A program made the position numbers and the translations under genes. 60,247 bases of DNA from Marivita lacus (lineage in GTDB: Bacteria > Pseudomonadota > Alphaproteobacteria > Rhodobacterales > Rhodobacteraceae), in the NCBI RefSeq assembly GCF_014637725.1, contig NZ_BMFC01000016.1:1-60247 (forward strand). Reading direction: 5' to 3'. The notes below the pieces were generated by a model. That model ran no database searches. It had not been told where the DNA came from and was given only the letters and a program-made list of their open reading frames with translations. This document shows positions 8,757 to 18,909 of the stretch, piece after piece (within the stretch, counting starts at the first letter, position 1; the number at the start of each line of letters is the position of its first letter).

Positions 8757-9353
8757 ATGGCACTACCACCACGAGCGTTCTTCACCCTGCACGAAACCGC
8801 GTCGCGATGGGGCTGCACCATCGCCGACATTGGCGGTTGGGCCAGCGAAGGCAAGCTGGAGATCGTCACCGGCATTCCCCTGGCCATCTGCGGCACCGAA
8901 ATGGTGTCGGGCAAGATCACCATTTCCCCCATGGACATGCTGCCCTTCTTTCGCCGCAGCGGTACCGGGCCTACTGTGATCAAGCTCCAGCGGATCAAGC
9001 CGGAGGATTTGGGCGAATGGTGCTATGTCACGGATCCCAGCGACGGCGTCGAAGTGTCGATTGCCGATCTGCTGATCAGCGGCAAAGAAGTCCGGCAGTT
9101 TGAAGACGATTACGATCTCCTTCGGCGGATCAGTGGTGGCACTGGTGGCATTTCCCCTTATGACTGGGAGGGGATGTATGTCGCCTTACTCAAACGCGTG
9201 CATGAAAACGGCCTGCCCGAGACCCAGGCGGAACTCATCGCGGAGTTGCAGGACTGGTTCGTTGAAGTCGCGGAGAATGGGGATGTCCCCGATGAGAGCA
9301 CCATCCGTCGTCGCTTGCGCCCATTCTGGCGCGCTTTGCGAGGCAAGACCTGA
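8757..9353 (+). CDS. Conserved-looking hypothetical protein next to the integrase
   Basis: 198 residues from ATG 8757; the frame is open further upstream, but an AGGAG lies about 12 bases before this ATG and homology-like sequence begins here. The N-terminus (FTLHETASRWGCTIADIGGWA) looks like a helix-turn-helix of the excisionase/MerR sort. The C-terminal 60 residues (LPETQAELIAELQDWF ... IRRRLRPFWRAL) resemble the short DNA-binding tails found in many phage and island regulators. It converges on the integrase with an 8-bp gap. A regulator or recombination accessory role is possible, but I do not recognise the family. Confidence 0.55.
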   Translation: MALPPRAFFTLHETASRWGCTIADIGGWASEGKLEIVTGIPLAICGTEMVSGKITISPMDMLPFFRRSGTGPTVIKLQRIKPEDLGEWCYVTDPSDGVEVSIADLLISGKEVRQFEDDYDLLRRISGGTGGISPYDWEGMYVALLKRVHENGLPETQAELIAELQDWFVEVAENGDVPDESTIRRRLRPFWRALRGKT

Positions 9354-9360
9354 GTGTCTT

Positions 9361-10626
9361 TCAGGCACGCTTGGTTTTCGGCTCTGCGTCAGCGTTGTGC
9401 ACGATCTTGGGGCGTGGTCTGACCATGCCCGCCACAGCATCGACACCGGCACGCAACGGCGAGTCCATCAGATGCGCGTACCGCAGAGTGGTTTGCATCT
9501 GACTGTGCCCGAGCAGCTTGCCGATCATTTCCAGCGAGGCTCCACCGCTGACCAGAAGCGATGCGAATGTATGACGCAAATCATGAATCCGAACTCCTGG
9601 CAGGTCTGCCTCTCGCTGGACCATGATCCAGAAGCGGCGGATTTCTTTGACAGGTTGGCCCGGTACATCGCCGGGAAACAGCCACGGATTGCCTCTGGGC
9701 ACACTGCCTGACCGCTGCCGCACGATGGCTGCCACATCCGCCGAAATCGGCACCCTGTGGACTTTACGCTGTTTGGTGGTGGCTGCAGGTTTTGACCAGA
9801 TACCAAGTTCAAGATTGAACTGCTCAAACCGGGCTTGCCGCACCTCACCAACGCGCGCACCCGTCAGCATGCACAACCGGATAATGCTGGCAGCCCGCTG
9901 ATCTTCGGCCGCGTCCAAGACATCCGCAAGCCTCGCAATCTCCTCGTGCGACAAAAAGCGTTCGCGGGCGGTTTCAACGCGTTTCTTGAACCCTTGTGCG
10001 GGATTGTCTGTACGCCAGCCCCATTGGATGGCGAGATTGAACATTTTTCGCAGGACTTCCCCAATCCGATTGGCCCGAACCGGGGTGGGCTTTCTACCCT
10101 GCAAGTTGCGCGCCCGGTTATTGGGCTTTGCCTTGGAAGGCCGGGCCCTGCCCTCTGCGATCAAATTGAGCAGCGAGGCAACATCCTGTGGGGAGATCTC
10201 TGCCACAAGCTTGTTGCCCCAATGTGGCGCCACCAGTTTGGACAGGAAAGATTTGTGATCCGATGCGCTCAGTGGCGTCAGGGTCGACGCATGCTCGGCG
10301 AGATACCGATCGATCAAATCCTTGAACCTTGGTGCCTCGCGCAGTGCTCCCCGTTCGTCAAGCGGATCAGTCCCTGCGTCGATCAGTCGGCGCAATTCGC
10401 GGGCACGGTCTCGAACCGCAGTCACGCTCCATTCCGGCCAACGCCCGATTGTCATTCTGCGTTGCCGCCCCGCAAAACGGTAGTCCAACGCGAAAGATCG
10501 CTCGCCAGAGGGCATCACCCGAATGGAGAGCCCCCGTACATCCGTGTCAAAGATTTGATACGCGCGATCCACGTCGGGCATCAGGTCACGTACCAATTTT
10601 TCGGTCAAGCGCAGTCGGTTCACCAT
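9361..10626 (-). CDS. int: Tyrosine integrase with DUF4102 N-terminal domain
   Basis: About 421 residues. The N-terminal 90 residues are a DUF4102-type arm-binding domain (FDTDVRGLSIRVMPSG ... MTIGRWPEWSV), followed by a SAM-like core-binding domain and a C-terminal catalytic domain. The active-site set is visible: R in LTGARVGEVRQ, HDLRHTFAS, the histidine of LLGHSQMQTT and the nucleophile Y in LRYAHL. I take ATG 10626, preceded by AAGGAG, over the upstream start. This family typically integrates at tRNA 3' ends, which fits the tRNA-fMet fragment at 229-275, although about 9 kb of accessory genes separates the two. Confidence 0.92.
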   Translation of the reverse strand: MVNRLRLTEKLVRDLMPDVDRAYQIFDTDVRGLSIRVMPSGERSFALDYRFAGRQRRMTIGRWPEWSVTAVRDRARELRRLIDAGTDPLDERGALREAPRFKDLIDRYLAEHASTLTPLSASDHKSFLSKLVAPHWGNKLVAEISPQDVASLLNLIAEGRARPSKAKPNNRARNLQGRKPTPVRANRIGEVLRKMFNLAIQWGWRTDNPAQGFKKRVETARERFLSHEEIARLADVLDAAEDQRAASIIRLCMLTGARVGEVRQARFEQFNLELGIWSKPAATTKQRKVHRVPISADVAAIVRQRSGSVPRGNPWLFPGDVPGQPVKEIRRFWIMVQREADLPGVRIHDLRHTFASLLVSGGASLEMIGKLLGHSQMQTTLRYAHLMDSPLRAGVDAVAGMVRPRPKIVHNADAEPKTKRA

Positions 10627-10902
10627 GTTCACAGCTCCTTCCGCCTGGGACACAGGCGTAGATATTCAGAGGTATCAAGCGGATCATGCGCGACAGACCG
10701 GCGTCTAGGCAGCGACCGGCAGCGAAATGCTAAAAGCCTGCCGATCATTGAAATTATTGAACAAAATGCGTTCGCTGATGCCTGAACTGCAGTCAGCTGA
10801 ATAAAAATCCGGCCGACGATCGTCGCCAAAAAGCGATGATTGGACGGCTCAACCGGCCAATCCATCCATTAGGCGGCTCGAAATCTGTAAATTTCGTTTA
10901 AA

Positions 10903-10938
10903 ATCAATGACCGGCAAGGGGTCTGACCCCTTGCCGGT
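10903..10938. repeat. 12-bp perfect hairpin with repeat ATCAATGACCGGCAAGGG
   Basis: ACCGGCAAGGGG and CCCCTTGCCGGT pair perfectly around a 5-base loop at 10910-10938. The 18 bp starting at 10903 recur at 11105-11122, where the second arm is absent. There is no T-tract, so it is not a typical terminator; an operator or transcription barrier is as likely. Confidence 0.5.
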
Positions 10939-11104
10939 TTGGCCAATCCGTTTCAATATCAGTCAATCACCTGAAAACACGCTGAATTCTTGTAAATCGA
11001 GGGCGGATTAGCGCTTCATGATCGGCGCAGAGTGATTTTCCGAGCCTCAAATTCTTGGCGCACAATGAGTCACGCCTGAACAGAAAGCCGAAAAGCTCAA
11101 TGAT

Positions 11105-11122
11105 ATCAATGACCGGCAAGGG
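11105..11122 (+). repeat. Second copy of the 18-bp control-region repeat
   Basis: An exact copy of the 18 bases at 10903-10920, located 105 bp before the first early gene. The spacing suggests a shared regulator site for the two divergent transcripts. Confidence 0.45.
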
Positions 11123-11226
11123 TTTGGCGTTTCGCCGCCGGTCGCTGCCTTCCCGCCACCCCTTTCTGTCTGCGTTTCTGACGTCCTGACCTGCGCCCGT
11201 GTTGGGCGCCGAACAGGAGAAATCAG

Positions 11227-11472
11227 ATGACAGAAACCATGACGTCCCCTGGACCCAGCAAACTGCGCGTGCTGAGCGGCTGGATCAGCCGTCTCGACCT
11301 CGCGCTGGAACTTGATGTCACCGTGGAGACCCTGCATCGCTGGGAAAAGCTGCGGTTTGGACCGCCTTGTGTCCGGGCCGGCCGGAAAATCTATTATCGC
11401 CGCGACGCTGTGCAGGAGTGGCTCTTACAGCAGGAAGCATCGCCTTCTCATGCGCGGAGGGCCCGCCGATGA
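11227..11472 (+). CDS. Excisionase-like / MerR-type helix-turn-helix protein
   Basis: 81 residues. A single winged-helix domain (LDLALELDVTVETLHRWEKL ... IYYRRDAVQEWLLQQ) of the type seen in excisionases and small phage activators. It is the first gene of a five-gene overlapping early operon; an AGGAG lies 7 bases before the ATG. It may assist excision with the divergent integrase or control early transcription. The domain call is fairly firm, the exact role is not. Confidence 0.7.
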   Translation: MTETMTSPGPSKLRVLSGWISRLDLALELDVTVETLHRWEKLRFGPPCVRAGRKIYYRRDAVQEWLLQQEASPSHARRARR

Positions 11473-11753
11473 GCCTTCCCCTGCCCTTCCGTGCGCAAAG
11501 CCGCCGCCGGCGCGGCGCGCGCGATGACAGCCGCCAGGACTGGATCGACGAGCGCCTACGCGAGGCCCGCATCGTGGTGGCCGATGTGGTGCACCATTCC
11601 GACCACATGGTCCGGCTGGCCTGCAATGTGCTGGTCCAGCATGGCCAGACGCCCGAGGAGCGCGAGGATGCCCGCATCCTGCTGGTCGTTCTGGGTGGTA
11701 AAGCCCATGGCCGGGGCCGCCCTGCCTGGGCCGATCCGGAGGACCGGCGATGA
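11469..11753 (+). CDS. Small phage early protein, unknown function
   Basis: 94 residues, starting at ATG 11469 in an ATGA overlap with the preceding stop. It is arginine-rich at the N-terminus and then forms a helical segment (WIDERLREARIVVADVVHHS). The frame is open further upstream, but the overlap and neighbouring pattern support this start. I recognise no family. Its place between an excisionase-like protein and a nuclease suggests a role in replication or recombination. Confidence 0.55.
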   Translation: MSLPLPFRAQSRRRRGARDDSRQDWIDERLREARIVVADVVHHSDHMVRLACNVLVQHGQTPEEREDARILLVVLGGKAHGRGRPAWADPEDRR

Positions 11754-12187
11754 AGACGCGCGGAACACCGGAGGCGGACCTGCAGCGCGCTGTGGTCAGC
11801 GCCTTGCGGGTCGTCCTGCCCAAGGGGGCGATTGTGCATCATAGCGCCAACGAGGTTGCGCAGGCCGGGCCTCGGGGCGCCAAGCGCCAGGCCATCCTGA
11901 CCGGCATGGGGGTGCATCCCGGCTTTGCCGATCTGGTGGTGCTGTGTGATGGCCGTGTGCTGTTTCTCGAGCTCAAATCCCGCAAGGGGCAGCTGAGCCC
12001 GGCGCAGCAGGCGTTTCGCGACGCGGTGCAGGCGCAAGGGTTTGGCTGGGCACTGGTGCGCTCCTTGGATGACGCGCTGGGCGCACTGGCGGATCACGGG
12101 CTCACCACACGGGTGGTCGGCGCTGTCGGCAGCCCGGCGCTGGGCGTCTCCGGGTCTCGACCTTGTTCCGGGAGGGCGTCGTCATGA
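11750..12187 (+). CDS. VRR-NUC domain nuclease
   Basis: 145 residues. It matches the PD-(D/E)xK fold of VRR-NUC proteins: an N-terminal helix, then HPGFADLVVL with the catalytic aspartate, then LFLELKSRKGQLSPAQQ with the E-x-K pair and the usual SPAQ motif. Stand-alone VRR-NUC proteins are common in phage replication modules, where they are thought to process DNA junctions or ends. It overlaps both neighbours by 4 bases, indicating a single translationally coupled operon. Confidence 0.82.
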   Translation: MKTRGTPEADLQRAVVSALRVVLPKGAIVHHSANEVAQAGPRGAKRQAILTGMGVHPGFADLVVLCDGRVLFLELKSRKGQLSPAQQAFRDAVQAQGFGWALVRSLDDALGALADHGLTTRVVGAVGSPALGVSGSRPCSGRASS

Positions 12188-13233
12188 GCCACGCCGCCAC
12201 CAATTGGGCGATCCAGCAGCGCGGGCTGAAGCCCACAACGAAGATTGTCCTCTGGCATCTGTGCGATCGCTACAATCCCGACTTTGGGTGTTTCCCAACG
12301 CAGGAGCGCTTGGCCCTGGATTGCGAGATCGGCCGCGCCACGCTGAACCGGCATCTCGACGATCTTGAGGCCCGTGGTCTGATCCGCCGAGTGCCGATCA
12401 TCGACACGAAAACCGGCCAGCAGCGCCCGACCCGGTATCTGCTCGGCTTCGAGTTCACCGGCCTGACCAAGGGCACGCCAGGTCCTGTTGGCGGGGCCGA
12501 AACCCCGTCACATCCACCTGCAGCGCCGCTAGAAACCCCGTGTCTCGATTTGGGACACGGGACTACAGGCGACACCGCCATGCAGTGCACGGGTGTACAG
12601 CCTCCCACCCCGGCTCCGCCGTGTCTCGAACCGGGACACGGGCCCGTGTCTCATTTTGGCGCAAACCCGTGTCTCAAAAATGGCGATTCCCGTGTCTCAA
12701 AATGGGACACTAACCCTGTAAGGGAACCTTTAAGTAAACCAGTAAAGGAGGAGGAGGGCGCGCAGGCGCGCGCGAGTATCGGTGACGATTTTTTTTGCGC
12801 GCTGCTCACGGCGCTGGGCTTCGATCCCAGCGGCGCCCTGCCCGGCTGGTGGCAAGGCTGGCCGCCCCAGGAACACGTCCGGCGCTGGCAGATCGAACTT
12901 GGTCTGACCGAGGCGCAGGTCGTTGCGGCGGCAGCGGCCTCTCGGGACATCCACCCTGCCCCGCCGGATGGGCCCAAGGCGCTGGACCGCGTCATGCAGC
13001 GTGCAGCCCGGCGCAAGGCGGAGGCTGCAGGTACACCCCGACGGGTCTCGGCAAAGGCCGTCACCGCGTGCACGGCCAAGCCGCCCAGCGCCGATCCACC
13101 CGCCTTCTACGCCGATTGGGTCAACTCGGACCGCTACCTGCCCTCGAACGCCATCACCAACGCCATGCGCGATCAGATGCTGAACCGCGGCCTCGTCACC
13201 ACCCAGCGCCTGCGCGAAAGGAACATCCAGTGA
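12184..13233 (+). CDS. Replication-initiator-like helix-turn-helix protein with internal iterons
   Basis: 349 residues from ATG 12184 (ATGA overlap; the track start 21 bases earlier is less likely). Residues about 1-75 are a winged HTH of the HTH_36 type (TKIVLWHLCDRYN ... FPTQERLALDCEIGRATLNRHL). A long proline-rich, low-complexity linker follows, then a C-terminal helical part. The linker is encoded by DNA carrying five GTGTCTC repeats (see 12538-12710), so its odd composition follows from the DNA element. This mirrors lambda O, where the origin iterons lie inside the initiator gene. I infer an initiator role, with the HTH or another part binding the iterons. Confidence 0.7.
   Translation: MSHAATNWAIQQRGLKPTTKIVLWHLCDRYNPDFGCFPTQERLALDCEIGRATLNRHLDDLEARGLIRRVPIIDTKTGQQRPTRYLLGFEFTGLTKGTPGPVGGAETPSHPPAAPLETPCLDLGHGTTGDTAMQCTGVQPPTPAPPCLEPGHGPVSHFGANPCLKNGDSRVSKWDTNPVREPLSKPVKEEEGAQARASIGDDFFCALLTALGFDPSGALPGWWQGWPPQEHVRRWQIELGLTEAQVVAAAAASRDIHPAPPDGPKALDRVMQRAARRKAEAAGTPRRVSAKAVTACTAKPPSADPPAFYADWVNSDRYLPSNAITNAMRDQMLNRGLVTTQRLRERNIQ
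12538..12710 (+). repeat. Iteron array within the initiator-like gene; candidate phage origin
   Basis: CCGTGTCTC occurs at 12538, 12619, 12644, 12667 and 12690; the last four are spaced 25, 23 and 23 bp. Copies 1 and 2 are palindromic (CCGTGTC ... GACACGG, 23 bp) and copy 5 nearly so. The array is followed at 12713-12748 by a locally A/T-richer stretch. Evenly spaced iterons plus an AT-rich flank inside an initiator gene are the layout of a theta origin such as lambda ori. Confidence 0.65.
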
Positions 13234-13892
13234 AACACGATCAAAGCCTGCACGGCCGCTCCGGCGCAGGCGCCCGCGCCAAGCGCAGCTTGAGCATCCA
13301 GCAGGCCCTTGAATGGACCTTCCGGGTTGAGCAAGCCCAGCTCGAACTGCCTGAGCCTGAGACCGATGATGGGGAACCCCGCAGCTTCGGATTGGAACAC
13401 GTGCTGGCGCAGCGCGCCGTCCTTGGCACCGCTGTCGACGGCGGGCGCTACAAGTTGGGCAGCTACACCCATCCCGACGCCGAGGTCATCGCTGCGATTG
13501 TCGCGGGGCTCCCCGACAGTCACGGCGGCAAGCGCATGGCCATTCGTGTGGCAGAGCTCGCCCGCGCTGGGATGACGCCAGACTGGATGCGAGGGGCCGT
13601 GCCGCGCTGTGTGCCGCAGGACGTCCGTGAAAACCAGCATGGACCAAAAGCTGTCACAATCGTTGTTGGCACCGAGCGTGTCTGGTCCCGCGGAAAATGG
13701 CGAACCGTTGAGGTCCTGGCGTGCCCCGTCATGTGGCGGCCCTATCCAGAGCAGATCAATGCCGCGCGACGCGCGTATCACGACTGGTGGCAGGCGCTGG
13801 AGTACTTGCGTGACGGACTGCAGGCCGTGGGGTTGCTGCGAGAGGTTGAGGTTACAGGCGTGATGCCGAAATGTCGGCCATGGGGGAAGTGA
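13230..13892 (+). CDS. Phage early protein, unknown function
   Basis: About 220 residues. It starts at GTG 13230 in a GTGA overlap with the initiator-like gene and is the last gene of the early operon. The C-terminal half contains a basic, tryptophan-rich stretch (MWRPYPEQINAARRAYHDWW). I see no Walker motif or helicase feature, so it is not a DnaC or DnaB type loader. Position after an initiator suggests a replication accessory. Unrecognised. Confidence 0.6.
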   Translation: MKHDQSLHGRSGAGARAKRSLSIQQALEWTFRVEQAQLELPEPETDDGEPRSFGLEHVLAQRAVLGTAVDGGRYKLGSYTHPDAEVIAAIVAGLPDSHGGKRMAIRVAELARAGMTPDWMRGAVPRCVPQDVRENQHGPKAVTIVVGTERVWSRGKWRTVEVLACPVMWRPYPEQINAARRAYHDWWQALEYLRDGLQAVGLLREVEVTGVMPKCRPWGK

Positions 13893-14642
13893 GCGCAGTA
13901 ATTGGGAAAACTCGATCAAGTTGATCAATGATGGCTTACGATATTCGATAAAATTGCCCACTCCAGTTCGATTGTCGCCCCGGCTATTCACTCGGCACAC
14001 CTTTTTAAAGGCTTGCGAGATGGACCAAGGTCGACATGGGGCGGCGGCAAGTGAGCGCTTTTTTATAGGCGGGTCGGTCCCTGGTTTTTCCGGCAGGAGG
14101 GTGATTTTCTCATGTCGCCTTGCTGCCGCATTGCACCCACGAGACTAATTCCTCACAATAATTGTACACCAGAGTCTATATAAATCGACCGAAAACTTCG
14201 CACAGGTCAGCTGACTAGAGTATGAATCAACCCAAAGAACAGCGTTGCGTATAGGAGCATCATTCCAGCTACCAAAACCTTGCTCATTCATGCCTCCACG
14301 CCACGTATTATGAGAACAGCCTAGAAGCACGCTCGTTCCATCATCAATACCACTTTAGTGTTAAAAATTGAGGTGATAGGTTTTATTTCGACGCGTCCTC
14401 GTTGAACGTGCAAACAGACACGAGCTACCGCCGGAGCTGTTCAAAAAGCAGCCACCCAAACTTTCAGACTGTAACAATTTGCGGACATTGCATTGGAAAA
14501 ACAAAGCGGTAATTTGCAGATGCGCAATCTATAGAAAAAATCTTTCACATTCAATAAATCTATCAATTTTACTAATTCCCAGTCACTCCCTATCTCCCAC
14601 GAGGCAGCGCCAGATGGCGCCACGACTTGAAGGAGACCCGCT
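13893..14642. other. AT-rich junction between early phage genes and cargo
   Basis: 750 bp with base composition clearly poorer in G+C than either side. It contains an imperfect long inverted repeat (GCGGCGGCAAG near 14041, CTTGCTGCCGC near 14119). A 61-codon minus-strand frame at 14145-14330 has no clear ribosome site or family and is not called. This is the likely left edge of the stress cargo. Confidence 0.4.
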
Positions 14643-15515
14643 ATGACCAACCCGATCGTCACTTCTTTCTGGGATAAACCCACCGGTAGCTGGCAATACG
14701 TCTTCCACGACCCCAACACGATGAAGGGCGCGATCGTGGACCCGGTCCTCGATTTCGACCCTCTCTCGGGCGCGACCCGGACGCATAACGCACAGCGCAT
14801 CCTCGACTACGTTCAGGAGACTGGCATCGAGGTCGAGTGGGTGCTCGACACGCACCCCCATGCCGATCACTTCTCCGCCGCGTCCTGGCTCGCAGCCCGG
14901 CTGGAGGGCGCGCGCACCGGGATCGGGGAGCGCGTGGTCGGGGTCCAGAAACTCTGGAAGGAGATCTACCACCTCGGTGACTTGCCCGAGGACGGGTCGC
15001 AATGGGATCGGCTCTTCGCAGACGGGGACCTGTTCATGGTAGGGAAAGTTCCAGTTCTGGTCCTGTTCTCACCGGGCCACACGCTCGCCTCAGTGACTTA
15101 TGTCGCCGGGGACGCCGCCTTCGTGCATGACACGCTGATGATGCCAGATAGCGGCAGCTCGCGCGCGGATTTCCCGGGAGGGTCCTCGCACGACCTTTAC
15201 CAGTCGATCCAGCGGATCCTGTCCCTTCCGGAAGAGACCCGGATCTTCGTGGGGCATGACTACGCTCCGAACGGCCGCGAGCCGCTCTGCGAGGCGACGG
15301 TTGCCGAGCATCGCGCCTCTAACGTGCATTTCGCCTCCGATCCCACGGAGGAGGACTTCCGCAAGGTCCGGAATGCGCGCGACGCGACCCTGCCGCTCCC
15401 GCGGCTGATGCTGGCCGCGTTGCAGGTCAACATTCGGGGTGGTCGCGTGCCGGAGGCCGAAGCGAACGGGCGCTCCTACCTGAAGATCCCGCTCGACCAG
15501 TTCGACCCGCGCTAA
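14643..15515 (+). CDS. MBL-fold persulfide dioxygenase-like protein (ETHE1/BlhA type)
   Basis: 290 residues. The metallo-beta-lactamase fold shows THPHADH at about residues 75-81, a second metal histidine in FSPGHTL, an aspartate in VHDTLMMPD and a late GHDY. This residue set matches ETHE1/Blh proteins, which bind a single iron and oxidise glutathione persulfide to sulfite. It has a strong AAGGAG ribosome site. In BigR/SqrR-type sulfide regulons such a gene sits beside YeeE/YedE membrane proteins; a YeeE/YedE pair lies 13 kb away at 28407-29552 in this element. It converges with oxyR, overlapping by 4 bases. A reactive-sulfur detoxification role is likely. Confidence 0.82.
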   Translation: MTNPIVTSFWDKPTGSWQYVFHDPNTMKGAIVDPVLDFDPLSGATRTHNAQRILDYVQETGIEVEWVLDTHPHADHFSAASWLAARLEGARTGIGERVVGVQKLWKEIYHLGDLPEDGSQWDRLFADGDLFMVGKVPVLVLFSPGHTLASVTYVAGDAAFVHDTLMMPDSGSSRADFPGGSSHDLYQSIQRILSLPEETRIFVGHDYAPNGREPLCEATVAEHRASNVHFASDPTEEDFRKVRNARDATLPLPRLMLAALQVNIRGGRVPEAEANGRSYLKIPLDQFDPR

Positions 15516-16435
15516 ACCGTCGGGGCGGGAGCGTGCAGCTCCCGCTCATCCGCGTCCACGGACATGCCCCCTCGAGCACAGCGGCGCAGGACTTCCCCGA
15601 GCTTGCGAAAGATCTCGGCGCGCGAAGTAGTCCGGCGCCAGACCAGCGCCACCCGGCGTGGGCAGGCGTCTGGCAACGACGTCAGCCTGACCCCCTGCCC
15701 CTCGGCCACCCCTGTCCGAACCGCGAGGTCGGGCAGAAGGGTCATCCCCAAACCCTCGCCCACCATTGCGATCAGCGTGGGTAGGCTTGTCGCCTCGAAA
15801 TGCGCGTTGCGCCGGAACGCCGACGCATCGACCGCCGCCAGCGCATGGCGCTGTAGACAGTGACCGCGCTCAAGCAGCAGCAGGTCCAGATCGCGCCGCG
15901 CCTCGTCAAGCGGCAGGCTAGCCGGTGTAGCGAGGTGATAGCCATCAGAGAAGAGTGGCGCCGTCGCCAGCGCCCCGGTCTCGAACGGCAGCGCGATCAG
16001 CGCAAGGTCCAGCCGCCCGCTCTCGACCCCTTCGAGCAGACTCTCGGTCATCTCCTCCCGCATGAAGACGCGCAACTGCGGGAAGGTGACCCGGATCTCT
16101 GGGATCGCTCGCGGCAGCAGGTAGGGTCCGATGGTCGGGATCGCGCCAAGCCGCAGGTCCCCTTCTTCGGGGTTGAGATGCGCCTGGGCCAGCGTCTCGA
16201 TCCGGCGCGCGCCGTCCAGAAGCTTGCGCGCTTCGTCGATGACCCCTTCGCCCACCTCGGTGAGGAGAAGCGACCGACTGGTCCGCTCGACCAGCTTCAC
16301 CCCCAGACGCGCCTCCAGCTCCCGCAGCCCCGCGCTCAGCGTCGGCTGGGTGACGTGGCATCGGGCCGCGGCCCGGGTGAAGTTCATCTCCTCCGCGATC
16401 GCGACGAGGAAGCTCATCTGTCGAAGCGTGATCAT
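15512..16435 (-). CDS. oxyR: OxyR-type LysR regulator lacking the resolving cysteine
   Basis: About 307 residues from ATG 16435, which has an AAAGGGCGG ribosome site and aligns with the OxyR start; an upstream ATG at 16468 is possible. The N-terminal winged helix (NFTRAAARCHVTQPTLS) and the co-inducer domain (PTIGPYLLPRAIPEI) are characteristic of OxyR. The peroxidatic cysteine is present in GHCLQRHAL (C193, equivalent to E. coli C199), but the position of resolving C208 is valine 202. The only other cysteines are C26 and two near the C-terminus. It is divergent from katG with an OxyR-like half-site pair between them. It should activate katG on peroxide, perhaps by a sulfenate or other disulfide. 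Confidence 0.85.
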   Translation of the reverse strand: MITLRQMSFLVAIAEEMNFTRAAARCHVTQPTLSAGLRELEARLGVKLVERTSRSLLLTEVGEGVIDEARKLLDGARRIETLAQAHLNPEEGDLRLGAIPTIGPYLLPRAIPEIRVTFPQLRVFMREEMTESLLEGVESGRLDLALIALPFETGALATAPLFSDGYHLATPASLPLDEARRDLDLLLLERGHCLQRHALAAVDASAFRRNAHFEATSLPTLIAMVGEGLGMTLLPDLAVRTGVAEGQGVRLTSLPDACPRRVALVWRRTTSRAEIFRKLGEVLRRCARGGMSVDADERELHAPAPTV

Positions 16436-16477
16436 GGTGCCGCCCTTTATGACTGCCAGCTCATTCATTGATCTACT

Positions 16478-16492
16478 CTATCATACATATAG
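16478..16492. promoter_or_regulatory. OxyR-type operator between oxyR and katG
   Basis: CTAT-N7-ATAG matches the central half of the OxyR consensus (ATAG-N7-CTAT-N7-ATAG-N7-CTAT) exactly. The outer quarter-sites at the correct spacing are weaker (ATTG, TGAA). It lies just upstream of oxyR and about 100 bp before katG, which suits both autoregulation and katG activation. Confidence 0.6.
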
Positions 16493-16562
16493 AACCAATT
16501 GAATTCATCATGGGCCCTCTGCGGGGTAAGAGTGGAGCAACCCGGGACGGACCGGGACCTGA

Positions 16563-18758
<2,196 letters not shown>

Positions 18759-18773
18759 ACAGGACAAATGTTC

Positions 18774-18798
18774 CTGGGCGGCTTCATGTCGCCCAGGT
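18774..18798 (+). terminator. katG terminator hairpin
   Basis: CCTGGGCG and CGCCCAGG pair perfectly around a 9-base loop, 15 bp after the katG stop, followed by a T-rich stretch (TCATTTCTGTTCTT). Confidence 0.75.
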
Positions 18799-18827
18799 CA
18801 TTTCTGTTCTTCAAATTCGAAAGCATC

Positions 18828-18841
18828 TGATTCAGATCAAT
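18828..18841. promoter_or_regulatory. FNR/FnrL-type box upstream of cytochrome c peroxidase
   Basis: CTGAT-TCAG-ATCAA differs from the TTGAT-N4-ATCAA consensus at one position. It lies about 70 bp before the peroxidase start. Bacterial cytochrome c peroxidases are commonly FNR-activated under low oxygen. Confidence 0.5.
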
Positions 18842-18909
18842 TATTTGTCGCGCTGATCGTGCGATGATCTCGCGCGCGACAGCCAAGACACTACTGAAGG
18901 AAACTAGGA

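Larger units (their letters stand above)
10627..11226. promoter_or_regulatory. Control region between integrase and early operon
   Basis: About 600 bp without a gene between the divergent integrase and early operon, so it should hold both promoters and regulator sites. It carries one long perfect hairpin and two copies of an 18-bp repeat (listed separately). No obvious lambda-type repressor gene is in the window. Confidence 0.4.

Noticed and set aside
14145-14330. 61-codon minus-strand frame in the AT-rich junction
   Set aside because: No ribosome site or recognised family; could be a gene remnant but cannot be supported.
15860-16471. Plus-strand frame opposite oxyR
   Set aside because: Antisense to the clear OxyR coding sequence, with no independent start signal.
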